Source of the DNA: Reyranella massiliensis 521 | GTDB taxonomy: Bacteria > Pseudomonadota > Alphaproteobacteria > Reyranellales > Reyranellaceae | Assembly (NCBI GenBank): GCA_945860205.1 | Contig: CAMARK010000013.1 | Span: forward strand, 1 to 64,000 | Length of the DNA: 64,000 nt | Reading direction: 5' to 3' | Part shown: one piece after another, positions 1 to 9,284 of the stretch | How positions within the stretch are numbered: the first letter of the stretch is position 1 | How the letters are laid out: the number at the start of each line of letters is the position of its first letter | Notes under the pieces: model-generated | Databases searched by the model: none | Told to the model about the DNA's origin: nothing | The model's input: only the letters and a program-made list of their open reading frames with translations | Made by a program: the position numbers and the translations under genes

Positions 1-465
1 ATGTTCAAGCAGCTGACCGGCACCGACATGGTGCACGTGCCCTACAAGGGCAGCGCGCCGGCGCTGCAGGACCTGCTCTCGGGCGCAACCCAGATCATGT
101 TCGACAACATGCCGAGCGCCTGGCCGCACGTGCAGGCAGGCAAGCTCCGGGCGCTGGGCGTCACCAGCAAGAGCCGCAACAAGGCCGCGCCCGACGTGCC
201 GGCGATCGACGAGTTCGTGCCGGGCTATGTGGTCGAGGTCTGGATGGGCTTCGGCGGCCCGGCCGGCGTGCCCGCCCCGATCGTCGAGAGGCTGGCGGCG
301 GCCGGCACCAAGGCAATCGAGGATCCCGCCGTGCAGGCCAAGCTCGCCGCGCTGGGCGCCGATGCCTGGCCGATGACGCCCAAGACACTGGGCGAGCGAG
401 TCGTGAGCGAGCTCAAGGTCTGGGCGCCCATCGTCAAGGCCTCGGGCGCCAAGGTCGACGGCTGA
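1..465 (+). CDS. Bug-family (TTT) substrate-binding protein, C-terminal part
   Basis: This is the 3' half of a periplasmic binding protein of the Bug/TctC family, which captures carboxylates or other small solutes for tripartite tricarboxylate transporters. The visible part has the family pattern: a 'VPYKGSAPALQDLLSG' segment, then 'QIMFDNMPSAWPHVQAGKLRALGV' split over the next residues, and a 'GFGGPAGVPAPIVERL' block. Full members are about 320-330 residues, so roughly half lies upstream of the window and the methionine at base 1 is very likely internal. No TctA/TctB permease is visible. It is followed after 26 bases by an amidohydrolase on the same strand, so the two may be co-transcribed. 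Confidence 0.9.
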   Translation: MFKQLTGTDMVHVPYKGSAPALQDLLSGATQIMFDNMPSAWPHVQAGKLRALGVTSKSRNKAAPDVPAIDEFVPGYVVEVWMGFGGPAGVPAPIVERLAAAGTKAIEDPAVQAKLAALGADAWPMTPKTLGERVVSELKVWAPIVKASGAKVDG

Positions 466-491
466 ATCGAGACGGCCGGGGGCATTTTACG

Positions 492-2129
492 ATGACGACG
501 ATCTTCAGTGCCCGCCGTATCCTCACTATGAACCCAAGCCGGCCCGAGGCCACGCACGTCGCGGTGCGCGACGGGCGCATCCTGGGGGTCGGGCTGCTCG
601 CTGAGCTCACGGGCTGGGGCCCACACACGCTCGACACGCGCTTCGCCGACAAGGTGCTGATGCCGGGTCTGGTCGAGGGCCATTGCCACGTGAGCGAAGG
701 CACGCTCTGGCGCTACCACTATCTCGGCCGCTTCGACCGCATGGATCCCGACGGCAAGGTCTGGCCCGGCGCCGCCTCGGTCGAGGAGGCCGTGGCGCGG
801 CTGCAGGCGGGCGAGGCGCGCATGGGTGCTTCGACTGAGCCGCTATCGGGCTGGGGCCTCGATCCGATCTATTACGGCGAGCGGCGGGTCACGCGGCAGG
901 ACTTCGACAAGGTTTCCACGACGCGGGCCATCGGCGTGATGCATGCGAGCGGCCACATCTTCAACGTCAACAGCCACGCGCTCGAGCTGGCGGGTTTGCT
1001 GCGCCCCGGCGTCAATCATCCCGGCGTGCCGCTGGGTGCGGACGGTTTGCCGACCGGCGAGCTGAAGGGCCCCGACGCGATGACCTTGGTGGGCAATCAC
1101 ATCGGCTTCGACCGCGAGGTGCTGGCCAACGACGAGCCCGGCCTGCGCCAGTTCGCGAGGCTCTGCGTCCGCCAGGGCGTGACCACGGCGACCGATCTCG
1201 CCAACCTGCTGCCAGACGATGCCGTCGCCATGATGGTGCGCGTCACCGGCGAGGCCACGTTCCCCGTGCGCATCATGCCGTTCCGCCGCTTCCAGGGCAT
1301 CACCGCCCAGCAGGCGGTCAAGCATGTGCTGGCCTTGCGCGAAAAGTCGACGGCGATGCTGCGCCTCGGCCAGATAAAACTGTTCGTCGACGGCTCGATC
1401 CAGGGTTTCTCCGCGCGGCTGCGCTGGCCGGGCTACTACAACGGCGCGCCCAACGGGCTCTGGTACACGCCGCCCGAGGCGATCCGCGATCTCTATCGGC
1501 TGGCGTTGGAAGCCGGCGTGCTCGTGCACAGCCACACCAACGGCGACCAGGCGAGCGAGATGGCGCTCGACTGTCTCGAAGGGGCGCTGCAAGGCGAGCC
1601 GGCGCGCGACCATCGCTTCACCTTGCAACATTGCCAGCTGGCCGACGCGGCGCAGTTCCGGCGCATGAAGGCGCTGGGCATGTGCGTGAACCTGTTCCCC
1701 AACCATCACTTCTATTGGGGCGACCAGCATTACGCCACGACGGTAGGCCCGGAACGGGCGATGCGCATGAACGCTTGTGCCACGGCACTCAGCGTGGGCG
1801 TGCCGATGGCCATCCATTCCGATGCACCAGTGACCCCGCTGGGGCCGCTGTTCACCGCCTGGGCTGCCGTCAACCGGCGCACGGCATCGGGCAAGGTGCT
1901 CGGCACCACGGAATGCATCGGCGTCGCCGATGCGCTCCGCACCATCACCTTGGGCGCGGCCTACACGCTCAGGCTCGACGGCGAGATCGGTTCGATCGAG
2001 GTGGGCAAGCGCGCCGACTTCGCGGTGCTGGAAGACGATCCGCTGGAGATCGGCGCGGAGCGACTGAAGGACGTGCGCATCTGGGGCGCGGTGCAGGGCG
2101 GCCGAGTCTTCGCCGCTGCAGACGTGTGA
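492..2129 (+). CDS. YtcJ-like amidohydrolase family protein
   Basis: A 545-residue metal-dependent hydrolase of the amidohydrolase superfamily, YtcJ/exoenzyme-regulatory AepA-like branch. The N-terminal beta-sandwich piece (residues 1-55) is followed by the metal-binding HxH in 'GLVEGHCHV' near residue 62. 'HSHTNGD' near residue 345 and 'HCQLAD' near 380 supply further histidines, 'IHSDAPVTPLG' near 440 supplies the Asp, and the protein ends in the typical 'GEIGSIEVGKRADFAVLEDDP' return to the sandwich. It should hydrolyse a C-N bond in an amide or cyclic amide; the substrate cannot be read from sequence. It sits between a Bug binding protein and a CobW GTPase whose start overlaps its stop, so a metal-enzyme/metallochaperone link is an attractive inference. 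A G-rich stretch about 10 bases upstream serves as ribosome binding site. Confidence 0.9.
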   Translation: MTTIFSARRILTMNPSRPEATHVAVRDGRILGVGLLAELTGWGPHTLDTRFADKVLMPGLVEGHCHVSEGTLWRYHYLGRFDRMDPDGKVWPGAASVEEAVARLQAGEARMGASTEPLSGWGLDPIYYGERRVTRQDFDKVSTTRAIGVMHASGHIFNVNSHALELAGLLRPGVNHPGVPLGADGLPTGELKGPDAMTLVGNHIGFDREVLANDEPGLRQFARLCVRQGVTTATDLANLLPDDAVAMMVRVTGEATFPVRIMPFRRFQGITAQQAVKHVLALREKSTAMLRLGQIKLFVDGSIQGFSARLRWPGYYNGAPNGLWYTPPEAIRDLYRLALEAGVLVHSHTNGDQASEMALDCLEGALQGEPARDHRFTLQHCQLADAAQFRRMKALGMCVNLFPNHHFYWGDQHYATTVGPERAMRMNACATALSVGVPMAIHSDAPVTPLGPLFTAWAAVNRRTASGKVLGTTECIGVADALRTITLGAAYTLRLDGEIGSIEVGKRADFAVLEDDPLEIGAERLKDVRIWGAVQGGRVFAAADV

Positions 2130-3025
2130 GCGTCGCCGTCACCGTGATTGGCGGCTACCTGGGCGCCGGCAAGACGACCCTGGTCAATCATCTGCTGCGC
2201 GCCGCCGATGGGCTCCGCCTCGCCGTCCTCGTGAACGATTTCGGCGCGTTGCCGATCGACCGTGACCTCATCGTCGGCAGCGACGGCGACACGCTCGAAA
2301 TCTCCGGCGGCTGCATCTGCTGCAGCTACGGCAGCGATCTCATGGAGGCGCTGCTCGATCTGCCGAGGCGGCGACCCGGCATCGACCGCGTGCTGATCGA
2401 AACCTCGGGCGTGGCGCTGCCGGGCATGGTGGCAAGCGCCGTCGGCCTGCTGCAGGATTACGCGCTCGACGGCACCGTCGTGCTGGCCGATGCCGAGACG
2501 GTGCGCCGCCAAGCGGCCGACGCCTATATCGGCGACACGATCACCCGCCAGCTCGCCGCCGCCGACTTGGTGATTCTCAATCGCTGCGACCTGGTGAGCG
2601 ACGCGGTGCGCGATGAGACCGTGCAGTGGGTGGAGGCCGAGGCTCCCAACGGCCGCGTGGTTCCGGCGGAGCGTTGTGCCGTGCCGGCCGAGCTGGTGCT
2701 TGGGCTGCGCAGTGGGGGCGACCGCGCATCGAATACCTTGCGCACACCGGGTGGAGTCGCGGCCTCGCTGCTCTACGAGTCGGTCGAGCTCAGGCCCGAC
2801 GGCGCCGTCGACGTCGAGCGATTGGCCCGTGCCCTGACGGCGCTTGGCTCGGGCGTGCTGCGGGCCAAGGGCTTCTTGCGGGACAAGGAGGGCCGGCGGG
2901 TGATCCTGCAAGTCGTCGGCCGCCGCTTCGAAATCACCGACGCGCCCGCCGATGCGACGTCGGGCACGCTGGTGGTGATCGGGCTGCGCGGCCAGCTCGA
3001 CCCCGCAGCCTACTTGAGTTCGTAG
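2126..3025 (+). CDS. CobW/HypB/UreG-family GTPase (metallochaperone-like)
   Basis: A 299-residue P-loop GTPase of the COG0523 family, proteins that use GTP to deliver metal ions to target enzymes. Walker A is GGYLGAGKTT (residues 9-18), and the diagnostic CxCC metal motif is 'GCICC' (62-66). The second half is the CobW C-terminal domain. I start at GTG 2126, which overlaps the stop of the amidohydrolase as GTGA, so translation is probably coupled. The longer open frame upstream is only the shadow of the amidohydrolase. The metal is unknown; coupling to a metal-dependent amidohydrolase suggests zinc, but that is inference. Its 3' end overlaps the convergent GST gene by 16 bases. Confidence 0.9.
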   Translation: MSVAVTVIGGYLGAGKTTLVNHLLRAADGLRLAVLVNDFGALPIDRDLIVGSDGDTLEISGGCICCSYGSDLMEALLDLPRRRPGIDRVLIETSGVALPGMVASAVGLLQDYALDGTVVLADAETVRRQAADAYIGDTITRQLAAADLVILNRCDLVSDAVRDETVQWVEAEAPNGRVVPAERCAVPAELVLGLRSGGDRASNTLRTPGGVAASLLYESVELRPDGAVDVERLARALTALGSGVLRAKGFLRDKEGRRVILQVVGRRFEITDAPADATSGTLVVIGLRGQLDPAAYLSS

Positions 3026-3678
3026 CTGTCGATCAGCCACGGCTCGTTCTTGGCCGCGTCGATCCATTCCTTGGTCGCCGGATGGGCCAGCACTGCCGTG
3101 GCATAGGCCTCGGAATCGGCATCCAGCGTCACGCCGTAGGTTCGGAAGCGGGTGACCACCGGCGCATACATGGCATCGGCGGCACCGAAGCTGCCGAACA
3201 GGAAGCCGTCGTCCTTGGGTGCGGCGCCGGCGAAGCGCTTGCGGCAGTCGCGCCAGATAGAAGTGACGCGCTCGATGTCGGCGCGAACGCCAGGCGTCAT
3301 GCCCTTGCCGGGAAAGGAGGCGCGGATGTTCATTGGCATGTTGTTGCGCAGGTCCATGAAGCCAGCGTGCATCTCGGTCGAGATCGAGCGCGCATGGGCG
3401 CGGGCTGCCACGGCGGCCGGCCAGAAGCCCGCCTCGGGCTTGAGGTCGTTGAGGTATTCCGCGATGGCGAGCGACTCCCAGATGGCGAGGCCGCGATGCA
3501 GCAGCACCGGCACGCGGCCCGACGGCGAATGCTTGCGGATCGCGGCCTGCGTCTCGGGCCGGTCGAGCGGAATCACGATCTCCTCGACGTCGATGCCGGC
3601 GATGCGGACCATCAGGCCGCCCCGCATCGACCACGACGAGTAGTTCTTGTTGCCGACCACCAGCGTGAAATCCGCCAT
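3010..3678 (-). CDS. Glutathione S-transferase family protein
   Basis: A 222-residue cytosolic GST-fold protein. The N-terminal thioredoxin-like domain carries 'NKNYSSWSMRGGL' (candidate catalytic Ser region), the conserved cis-proline in 'GRVPVLL' and the glutathione-contacting 'WESLAIAEYL'. A helical C-terminal domain follows, ending in 'NEPWLIDSYELK'. The family conjugates glutathione to electrophiles or isomerises them; the substrate here is not predictable. I chose the methionine at 3678 because AAGGAGGG lies just upstream; the longer frame adds 12 residues without a ribosome site. The gene converges on cobW and is divergent from the aminopeptidase. Confidence 0.9.
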   Translation of the reverse strand: MADFTLVVGNKNYSSWSMRGGLMVRIAGIDVEEIVIPLDRPETQAAIRKHSPSGRVPVLLHRGLAIWESLAIAEYLNDLKPEAGFWPAAVAARAHARSISTEMHAGFMDLRNNMPMNIRASFPGKGMTPGVRADIERVTSIWRDCRKRFAGAAPKDDGFLFGSFGAADAMYAPVVTRFRTYGVTLDADSEAYATAVLAHPATKEWIDAAKNEPWLIDSYELK

Positions 3679-3745
3679 ACGCCCTCCTTGCCAGCCGTGC
3701 AGTTTGACCGGCACTCTCGAACAAGTGAATTACAGATTGGTGAGC

Positions 3746-5137
3746 ATGGCCATGTCGCTGCCCTTCGTCGACCGCTCTTCTTCTTCGCTTCCTGTGCAGT
3801 TTGTCACGCAACCCAAGTGGAAGTCGTGGTTGAAGGAACAGTCCGCGGCGCGGCGCGGCTGGATCGATTCGACCGGCGTGTCGGGCAGTGCCGGCGATAT
3901 CGTCGTGCTGCCGGGACGCGACGGCAAGGCGTCGGGCGCGGTGCTGGTCGTTCCGGCCACACCGACTCTATGGGATTTCGGCGGTCTCGCGACTCGGCTG
4001 CCGGCGGGCACGTGGAAGTTCGTGTCCGACTCGGCGCCCGTGCCGATGACCGATGCGATGGTGGCGATCGGACTCGGGACCTGGACGTTCGATCGCTACA
4101 AGGCGAAGAAGTCGAAGCAGGGGCCGCGCTTCGTCTGGCCGGAGAGCGCCGACAAGGCGCGGGCGACGACGATGATCGAGGCGATTTCGCTGGCGCGCGA
4201 TCTCATCACCACGCCGTCGTCGGATATGGGGCCGGCCGAGCTGGCTTCGGCGGTGCAGGAGGTGGGCAAGGCACACAAGGCCAGGATCAAGGTGATCGTG
4301 GGCGACGATCTCCTGAAGCAGAATTATCCGATGGTGCATGCGGTGGGCCGCGCCAGCACGCGGGCGCCCAGGTTGATCGACCTGGTGTGGGGTAAGGAGA
4401 GCGATCCCAAGGTCACGCTCGTGGGCAAGGGCGTGTGCTTCGACACCGGCGGCCTCGATCTAAAACCGGCGACCGGCATGCTCAACATGAAGAAGGACAT
4501 GGGCGGCGCGGCCACGGTGCTGGCGGTCGCCGCGATGGTGATGGCGGCCAAACTGCCGGTGCGGCTCAGGCTGTTGATCCCGGCGGTCGAGAACAGCGTG
4601 TCGGGCAACGCCTTCCGGCCGCTCGACGTGGTGCCGACGCGCAAGGGGCTTTCGGTCGAGATCGGCAACACCGATGCCGAGGGGCGGTTGATCCTGTGCG
4701 ATGCGTTGCATGAGGGGGCGTCGGAAAAGCCTACCATGATGATCGATTGCGCGACGCTCACGGGCGCGGCGCGGGTCGCGCTCGGCACCGAGCTGCCGGC
4801 CTTGTTCTGCAACAACGATGAATTGGCCGACGGGCTGCTGGCGGCGGGCCAGGCGGTGACGGACCCAATGTGGCGGATGCCGTTGTTTGCCGGGTACAAG
4901 CGCCTGCTCGACAGCCGGGTCGCCGACCTCAACAACGTGTCGGCGGGCGGCCTCGGCGGCGCCATCACGGCGGCGCTTTACCTGCAGGCGTTCGTGCCCG
5001 ACGACGTGCCGTGGGCGCATTTCGACATGGGTGCCTGGAACGGTTCCAGCCGTCCGGGACGTCCCGAGGGCGGCGAGGCGCAGGCCGCGCGCGCCATCTT
5101 CGCCACCATCGAAAAGCGGATCAGTAGCCGGACTTAG
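3746..5137 (+). CDS. Leucyl aminopeptidase family protein (M17)
   Basis: A 463-residue cytosolic M17 metallo-aminopeptidase, which removes N-terminal residues from peptides with two bound metal ions. The C-terminal catalytic domain shows 'GKGVCFDTGGLDLKP' (metal Lys and Asp), 'MKKDMGGAA' (Asp and the catalytic Lys), and the family signature 'NTDAEGRL' with the metal Asp and Glu and the bicarbonate-binding Arg. The N-terminal macro-like domain is divergent, as usual. Start at ATG 3746 gives a normal family length; ATG 3752 is an alternative. Ribosome binding is weak. It would complete peptide breakdown after uptake by the peptide transporter at 10335-15962, though the two are not linked in an operon. 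Its last bases overlap the convergent dehydrogenase gene. Confidence 0.93.
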   Translation: MAMSLPFVDRSSSSLPVQFVTQPKWKSWLKEQSAARRGWIDSTGVSGSAGDIVVLPGRDGKASGAVLVVPATPTLWDFGGLATRLPAGTWKFVSDSAPVPMTDAMVAIGLGTWTFDRYKAKKSKQGPRFVWPESADKARATTMIEAISLARDLITTPSSDMGPAELASAVQEVGKAHKARIKVIVGDDLLKQNYPMVHAVGRASTRAPRLIDLVWGKESDPKVTLVGKGVCFDTGGLDLKPATGMLNMKKDMGGAATVLAVAAMVMAAKLPVRLRLLIPAVENSVSGNAFRPLDVVPTRKGLSVEIGNTDAEGRLILCDALHEGASEKPTMMIDCATLTGAARVALGTELPALFCNNDELADGLLAAGQAVTDPMWRMPLFAGYKRLLDSRVADLNNVSAGGLGGAITAALYLQAFVPDDVPWAHFDMGAWNGSSRPGRPEGGEAQAARAIFATIEKRISSRT

Positions 5138-6056
5138 GGTCCACCGTATTGATCAGCGGCTTGCCGGCGCGGACGTTCCTGATGTTCTCGATCACGCCGG
5201 GCGAGGCGGTGCGCGGGTTGGTGGCGCCGGCGACATGCGGCGTCACCTGGACCTTGGGATGTGTCCAGTAGCGATGCTCCTGAGGCAGCGGCTCCTGGTT
5301 GAAAACGTCGAGCGCCGCGCCGCTCAAATGTCCTGAGTCCAGCGCGGCCAGCAGCGCCTCGTCCACGACATGGCCGCCGCGCGCCATGTTGATGAGATAG
5401 GCGCCCCTCGGCAGCGCCGCGAAGAGCTTGGCATCGAGCAGCCCCTTGGTGTCGCGCGTGAGCGGCAGCACGTTGACCAGGATGTCGCTTTGCGCCAGCA
5501 CGCGGGCGAGGCCATCCGGACCGTGGAACGTTTCTATGCCGGGCAGCGACTTCTTGGTCCGGCTCCAGCCGGCCGTCGGGAAGCCCAGGGCGGCAAACTT
5601 CTTCGCCGTGTCCTGGCCGATCGTGCCGAGACCCAGGATGCCGATGCGGCGGTGGAGGGTGTCGACGAAGTCCTCCACCTTCCACTGCTTCGCGCGCTGG
5701 CTGGCGGCATACTTGTCGATGTCGCGATGGTGGCGGAGCGCCCAGTAGAGGGCGTACTCGCTCATCTGGCCCACCAGCCCGTCGTCCATGATGCGCACGA
5801 TCGGCACGCCCTCGGGCAACTTGTCGTCGGCCAGCAGATGGTCGACGCCCATGCCCAGCGAGACGATCAGTTTCACGTTGGGAAAGGAGGCGATCAGCCC
5901 GGCTGGCGGCTTCCAGGCCAGCACCACTTCGATGCCGGCCTTGTCGCCCAGATTGTCGAGGGTGCGGAAATCGATCGGCCCGAGGGCCGCTTCGAGAGCT
6001 TTCTTCCAGAGGACGCCGTCGGTGTCGCGGCTGATGTAGGCAATGGCTTCAGGCAT
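5121..6056 (-). CDS. D-isomer 2-hydroxyacid dehydrogenase (glyoxylate/hydroxypyruvate reductase A-like)
   Basis: A 311-residue NAD(P)-dependent reductase of 2-keto acids. The Rossmann motif is 'GILGLGTIGQDTA'. The catalytic triad residues are seen as Arg in 'NMARGGHVVDE', Glu in 'FNQEPLP' and His in 'TPHVAGA', all in the expected order. The closest named family is GhrA (YcdW), which reduces glyoxylate and hydroxypyruvate. Its ATG at 6056 overlaps the TGA of the TRAP permease by 8 bases, so it is translationally coupled to that uptake system. The inference is that the TRAP system imports a keto or hydroxy acid that this enzyme then processes. Confidence 0.92.
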   Translation of the reverse strand: MPEAIAYISRDTDGVLWKKALEAALGPIDFRTLDNLGDKAGIEVVLAWKPPAGLIASFPNVKLIVSLGMGVDHLLADDKLPEGVPIVRIMDDGLVGQMSEYALYWALRHHRDIDKYAASQRAKQWKVEDFVDTLHRRIGILGLGTIGQDTAKKFAALGFPTAGWSRTKKSLPGIETFHGPDGLARVLAQSDILVNVLPLTRDTKGLLDAKLFAALPRGAYLINMARGGHVVDEALLAALDSGHLSGAALDVFNQEPLPQEHRYWTHPKVQVTPHVAGATNPRTASPGVIENIRNVRAGKPLINTVDPKSGY

Positions 6057-8106
6057 GGCGTGTCCGGAACAGGTAATGCTGCAGGGCCCAGGCGACCGCC
6101 GCCAGGCCAATGCCGACCAAGTCGGTGATCGTGCCCGGCGTGATAAGGCAGATCGCGGCCGCGGCCAAGACCACGCGTGGCACCGGCGACAGCGCCTCGG
6201 TGAACCAGCCTTCGGTCGCACAGGCCAGCAGCCAGACACCGACGGCGGCGCTGGTGAAGACGTGGGCGATCTCCCAGAAGCTGCCCTGACCCAGCAGTAC
6301 CGGGCTGTAGAAGAACATGAAGGGCACCAGGAAGGTGGCCAGCCCCATCTTCACGGCGATCCACGACGTCTTCCACGGATCGCCGCGCGCCATGCCGGCG
6401 GCGGCAAACGACGCCACCGCGACCGGCGGCGTGATCGCCGACAGGACGGCGAAGTAGAAGATGAACATGTGGGCGACGAGCTTCGGCACGCCGATCTGCT
6501 GCAGGCCGGGCGCCACCACGGCGGCGGCGATGGCGTAGGCCGCCGTGGTCGGCATGCCCATGCCGAGGATGGTGACGATGATCATGGTGAAGACCATCGC
6601 CATGAGCTGGTTCTGGCCGGCGATCGCCTGCATGATCTGAGCGAAGCGGCCCCCGACGCCGGTGAGTGCGATCACGCCGACGATGATGCCGGCGGCGGCG
6701 CAGACGGCCACGAGCTGAATGCAGTCCTTGGCGCCCATCTCAAGTGCCTCGATGATGGCGCGACCGCCCATGATGTCGTCGCCACCCCGCCAGGCGAGGC
6801 CGTTCCTCGTCAATCGGACGCCGTTGAGCCAGCTCACGACGACACACAGCACCATGCCGAGTGCGGCGGCGAGGAAGGCCGAATAGCCCGTGAGGAACGC
6901 CCAGATCAGCACGGCGATGGGCGCCATCATGTAGAGGCGCGCGAGCAGCGGTCCCAGGCGCGGCAGCTCGGCGCGCGGGATGCCGCGCAGCCCGTGCTTG
7001 GCGGCGTGCAGGTCGCAATGGGCGTAGCAGGCGATGTAGAACAGCAGGCAGGGGATGACAGCGGCCGCCGCGATCTCGGCGTACTTGAAGCCAGTCACCT
7101 CGGCCATGATGAAGGCGGCGGCGCCCAGCACCGGCGGCGTGATCTGGCCGCCGGTCGACGACGTGGCCTCGATCGCGCCGGCGGTGTTGCGGTCGTAGCC
7201 GACGCGGCGCATCATCGGGATGGTGACCGCGCCCGATGCCACGACGTTGGCGACCGAGGAGCCGCTCACCGAGCCGAACATAATGCCGGACAGGACAGCC
7301 ACCTTGGCCGGTCCGCCGCGCGCCCAGCCGACCAGCGCGACCGACAGGTCGTTGAAGTAGTCGCCGGCCTTCGAGCGGCCGAGGAAGGCCGCGAACACCG
7401 TGAACATGATGATGAAGCTCGACGAGACCTCGAGCGTCGTGCCGAAGACGCCGAGATTGCTGTAGATGTAGGGAAAGACGAACCACAGGTCGCGCAGCGA
7501 CTTGTTGTGATAGAGCGGCGAGCCTTCGGGAAATATGTGCCCGATCATCGCGTAGAGCATGAAGATGCCGGCAATGATCGTGAGCGCGTTGCCGGCCGTG
7601 CGGCGGGTGAACTCGAACACCACGACGAGGCCGACCAGGCTGTAGACGAGGTCGGGCGTGTCGTAAGTCGCGCCCTGGCTCATCTGCAGCTCGTCGAGGT
7701 TGCGCCACATGTAGACGGCGCAGGCGAGCGCCCCCAGCATCATCAGCCAGTCGTACCAGGGGATGCCCTTGGTGCCGCGGCCCTTGGCCAGGCTGTAGAA
7801 ACCGAAGCCCAGGGTGGCGCCCCACGCCAGGTGGATGGCGCGGAACAGCTCCTGGTCGATGTTGGCCGCGACCGCGCGGTAAAAGACCTGTCCGAGCCCT
7901 AGGGCCGTGTCGATCTCCTTGACCACGACGGGCCCGACCAGCACCCAGAGGTGGAAGGCAGAGAAGCCGGCACACAGCCAGAAGAACAGCTTCTGTTCCC
8001 AGGGTCGCTGCTCGCGCCGGCCGCCGGAATACTCGAGGTCCTCGACGTCGACCCGGCCGACATCGTTCGCGTCGGCTGTTGTTGCCTGGCTGTTGGCCGC
8101 TGCCAT
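6049..8106 (-). CDS. TRAP transporter fused permease, TAXI type (DctQM fusion)
   Basis: A 685-residue inner-membrane protein of the TRAP 4TM/12TM fusion family. The N-terminal third is a DctQ-like bundle, and the rest is the DctM-like transport domain with many hydrophobic helices and the conserved 'GSVSGSSVANVVASGAVTIPMM' region, 'STGGQITPPVLGAAAF', and 'GMGMPTTAAYAIAA'. It uses the sodium or proton gradient to import a solute delivered by a TAXI binding protein, two of which lie directly upstream on the same strand. I start at ATG 8106, preceded by an AGGGGA ribosome site; the longer frame adds 25 polar residues. A perfect terminator hairpin separates it from the binding-protein genes. Confidence 0.93.
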   Translation of the reverse strand: MAAANSQATTADANDVGRVDVEDLEYSGGRREQRPWEQKLFFWLCAGFSAFHLWVLVGPVVVKEIDTALGLGQVFYRAVAANIDQELFRAIHLAWGATLGFGFYSLAKGRGTKGIPWYDWLMMLGALACAVYMWRNLDELQMSQGATYDTPDLVYSLVGLVVVFEFTRRTAGNALTIIAGIFMLYAMIGHIFPEGSPLYHNKSLRDLWFVFPYIYSNLGVFGTTLEVSSSFIIMFTVFAAFLGRSKAGDYFNDLSVALVGWARGGPAKVAVLSGIMFGSVSGSSVANVVASGAVTIPMMRRVGYDRNTAGAIEATSSTGGQITPPVLGAAAFIMAEVTGFKYAEIAAAAVIPCLLFYIACYAHCDLHAAKHGLRGIPRAELPRLGPLLARLYMMAPIAVLIWAFLTGYSAFLAAALGMVLCVVVSWLNGVRLTRNGLAWRGGDDIMGGRAIIEALEMGAKDCIQLVAVCAAAGIIVGVIALTGVGGRFAQIMQAIAGQNQLMAMVFTMIIVTILGMGMPTTAAYAIAAAVVAPGLQQIGVPKLVAHMFIFYFAVLSAITPPVAVASFAAAGMARGDPWKTSWIAVKMGLATFLVPFMFFYSPVLLGQGSFWEIAHVFTSAAVGVWLLACATEGWFTEALSPVPRVVLAAAAICLITPGTITDLVGIGLAAVAWALQHYLFRTRHA

Positions 8107-8181
8107 TGATCGTTCCCCTGTGCCGCTGCGGTCTGCCGTTCCAACCGACCGCTGGCGTGCTTCCCGCCTCCTGAATAGCAA

Positions 8182-8209
8182 AACGCCCGCTCGGAAGGGA
8201 GCGGGCGTT
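8182..8209 (-). terminator. Intrinsic terminator between TAXI binding protein and TRAP permease
   Basis: An 11-bp perfect stem (AACGCCCGCTC with GAGCGGGCGTT, loop of 6 bases) is followed on the minus strand by TTTTGC. It lies 17 bases after the stop of the binding-protein gene and 76 bases before the permease start. Seen directly. It would end or reduce transcription into the permease, giving excess binding protein over permease, a common need in TRAP systems. Confidence 0.8.
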
Positions 8210-8225
8210 CGACTGATCGTGCCGT

Positions 8226-9188
8226 TTACTTGGGCAGGGTCGCGGGATTGAGCGCGATGCCTTTTTCCTTGTAGTAGCGGACCGCGCCGGGATGGAACGG
8301 CAGGAAGGCGTTGCGGTTGGCGTTGGCCGCGATGGTTTCCGAAGCCGCGGCATGGCCCTGAACCATCGCCGCGTTGTTCTCCAGGATGGTCTTGGTGACC
8401 AGGTAGGCGACGTCGTCGGACATGTCCTTGTTGGCGATGCCGAAATTATAGAGGCCCAGAGTCTTCTGGTCGGCGGTCTGTGTCTTGTAGGTGCCCTTGG
8501 GGATCACCGCCTCGGAGAATTCCGGCATCTTCTTGCGGATCGCGTCCCGCTCGGCATCGGTCCAGGTGAAGAAGACGACCTCTTTCTCGGCGTCGAGCTG
8601 CGAGAAGATCGGGATCGGCAGGCCGGCACCGAAGCAAAACGCCTCGAGAATGCCGTCGCCGAGCTGGCTGCCCATGTCGGCGCCCTGGCCGTTGCGGATG
8701 GTCGCCTTGAGACCAAGTGTGTCAAAGAACAGCGGCAGATAGGTGCCTGGCGTACCGGCTTTCGGTCCGACGCCAACGGTCTTGCCGTCGAGTTGCTTGA
8801 AGCTGGTGATGCCGGACTTCTTGAGCGCCACGCACTGCATCGGCGTGTCGTACATCGGAAACAGCGCCCGGATGTTCGCGTACTTCTTCCCCTTGGTCCA
8901 CTCACCCGTCCCCGTCCAAGCCTGCAGGGCGACTCCCATCGTGGTCATGCCAAGTTCGATCTTATTATCCTCAACCAGAATGACGTTCTGGTTCGGACCC
9001 TGCGTCTGCTGGGTCGAGACCTGGATACCTGTCTTGTCCGTGAGGATTTTGGCGACCACGCCGCCATAGACGAAGTAGGTGCCGCCCACAGAGGCGGTTC
9101 CCAATGTCATGGTCTTCGGTTGTGCGAGGGCGGCCGTCGCCGTAACGGCGATGGCAACGGAAATCAGGCCTCGGCGCAGGTATTCCAT
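8226..9188 (-). CDS. TAXI family TRAP transporter solute-binding protein (copy 1)
   Basis: A 320-residue periplasmic binding protein. A signal peptide (about residues 1-22, ending 'ATAALA') is followed by the TAXI pattern 'TLGTASVGGTYFVYGG' and, later, 'ALFPMYDTPMQC' and 'LDGKTVGVGPKAGTPG'. It captures an organic acid, or in some members glutamate, for the DctQM fusion permease downstream. A GGGAGGAAT ribosome site precedes the ATG. It is a close paralogue of the gene immediately upstream; the two share most motifs in the same order and end alike, which indicates tandem duplication. Confidence 0.94.
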   Translation of the reverse strand: MEYLRRGLISVAIAVTATAALAQPKTMTLGTASVGGTYFVYGGVVAKILTDKTGIQVSTQQTQGPNQNVILVEDNKIELGMTTMGVALQAWTGTGEWTKGKKYANIRALFPMYDTPMQCVALKKSGITSFKQLDGKTVGVGPKAGTPGTYLPLFFDTLGLKATIRNGQGADMGSQLGDGILEAFCFGAGLPIPIFSQLDAEKEVVFFTWTDAERDAIRKKMPEFSEAVIPKGTYKTQTADQKTLGLYNFGIANKDMSDDVAYLVTKTILENNAAMVQGHAAASETIAANANRNAFLPFHPGAVRYYKEKGIALNPATLPK

Positions 9189-9284
9189 GCGATTATTCCT
9201 CCCTGATGGTTGGGCGCGCTCACGCGGCGGGCACCTTACCTATCGACTCATATGGGGAGTGCACTTGGACTGCAAGCCTGCCGC

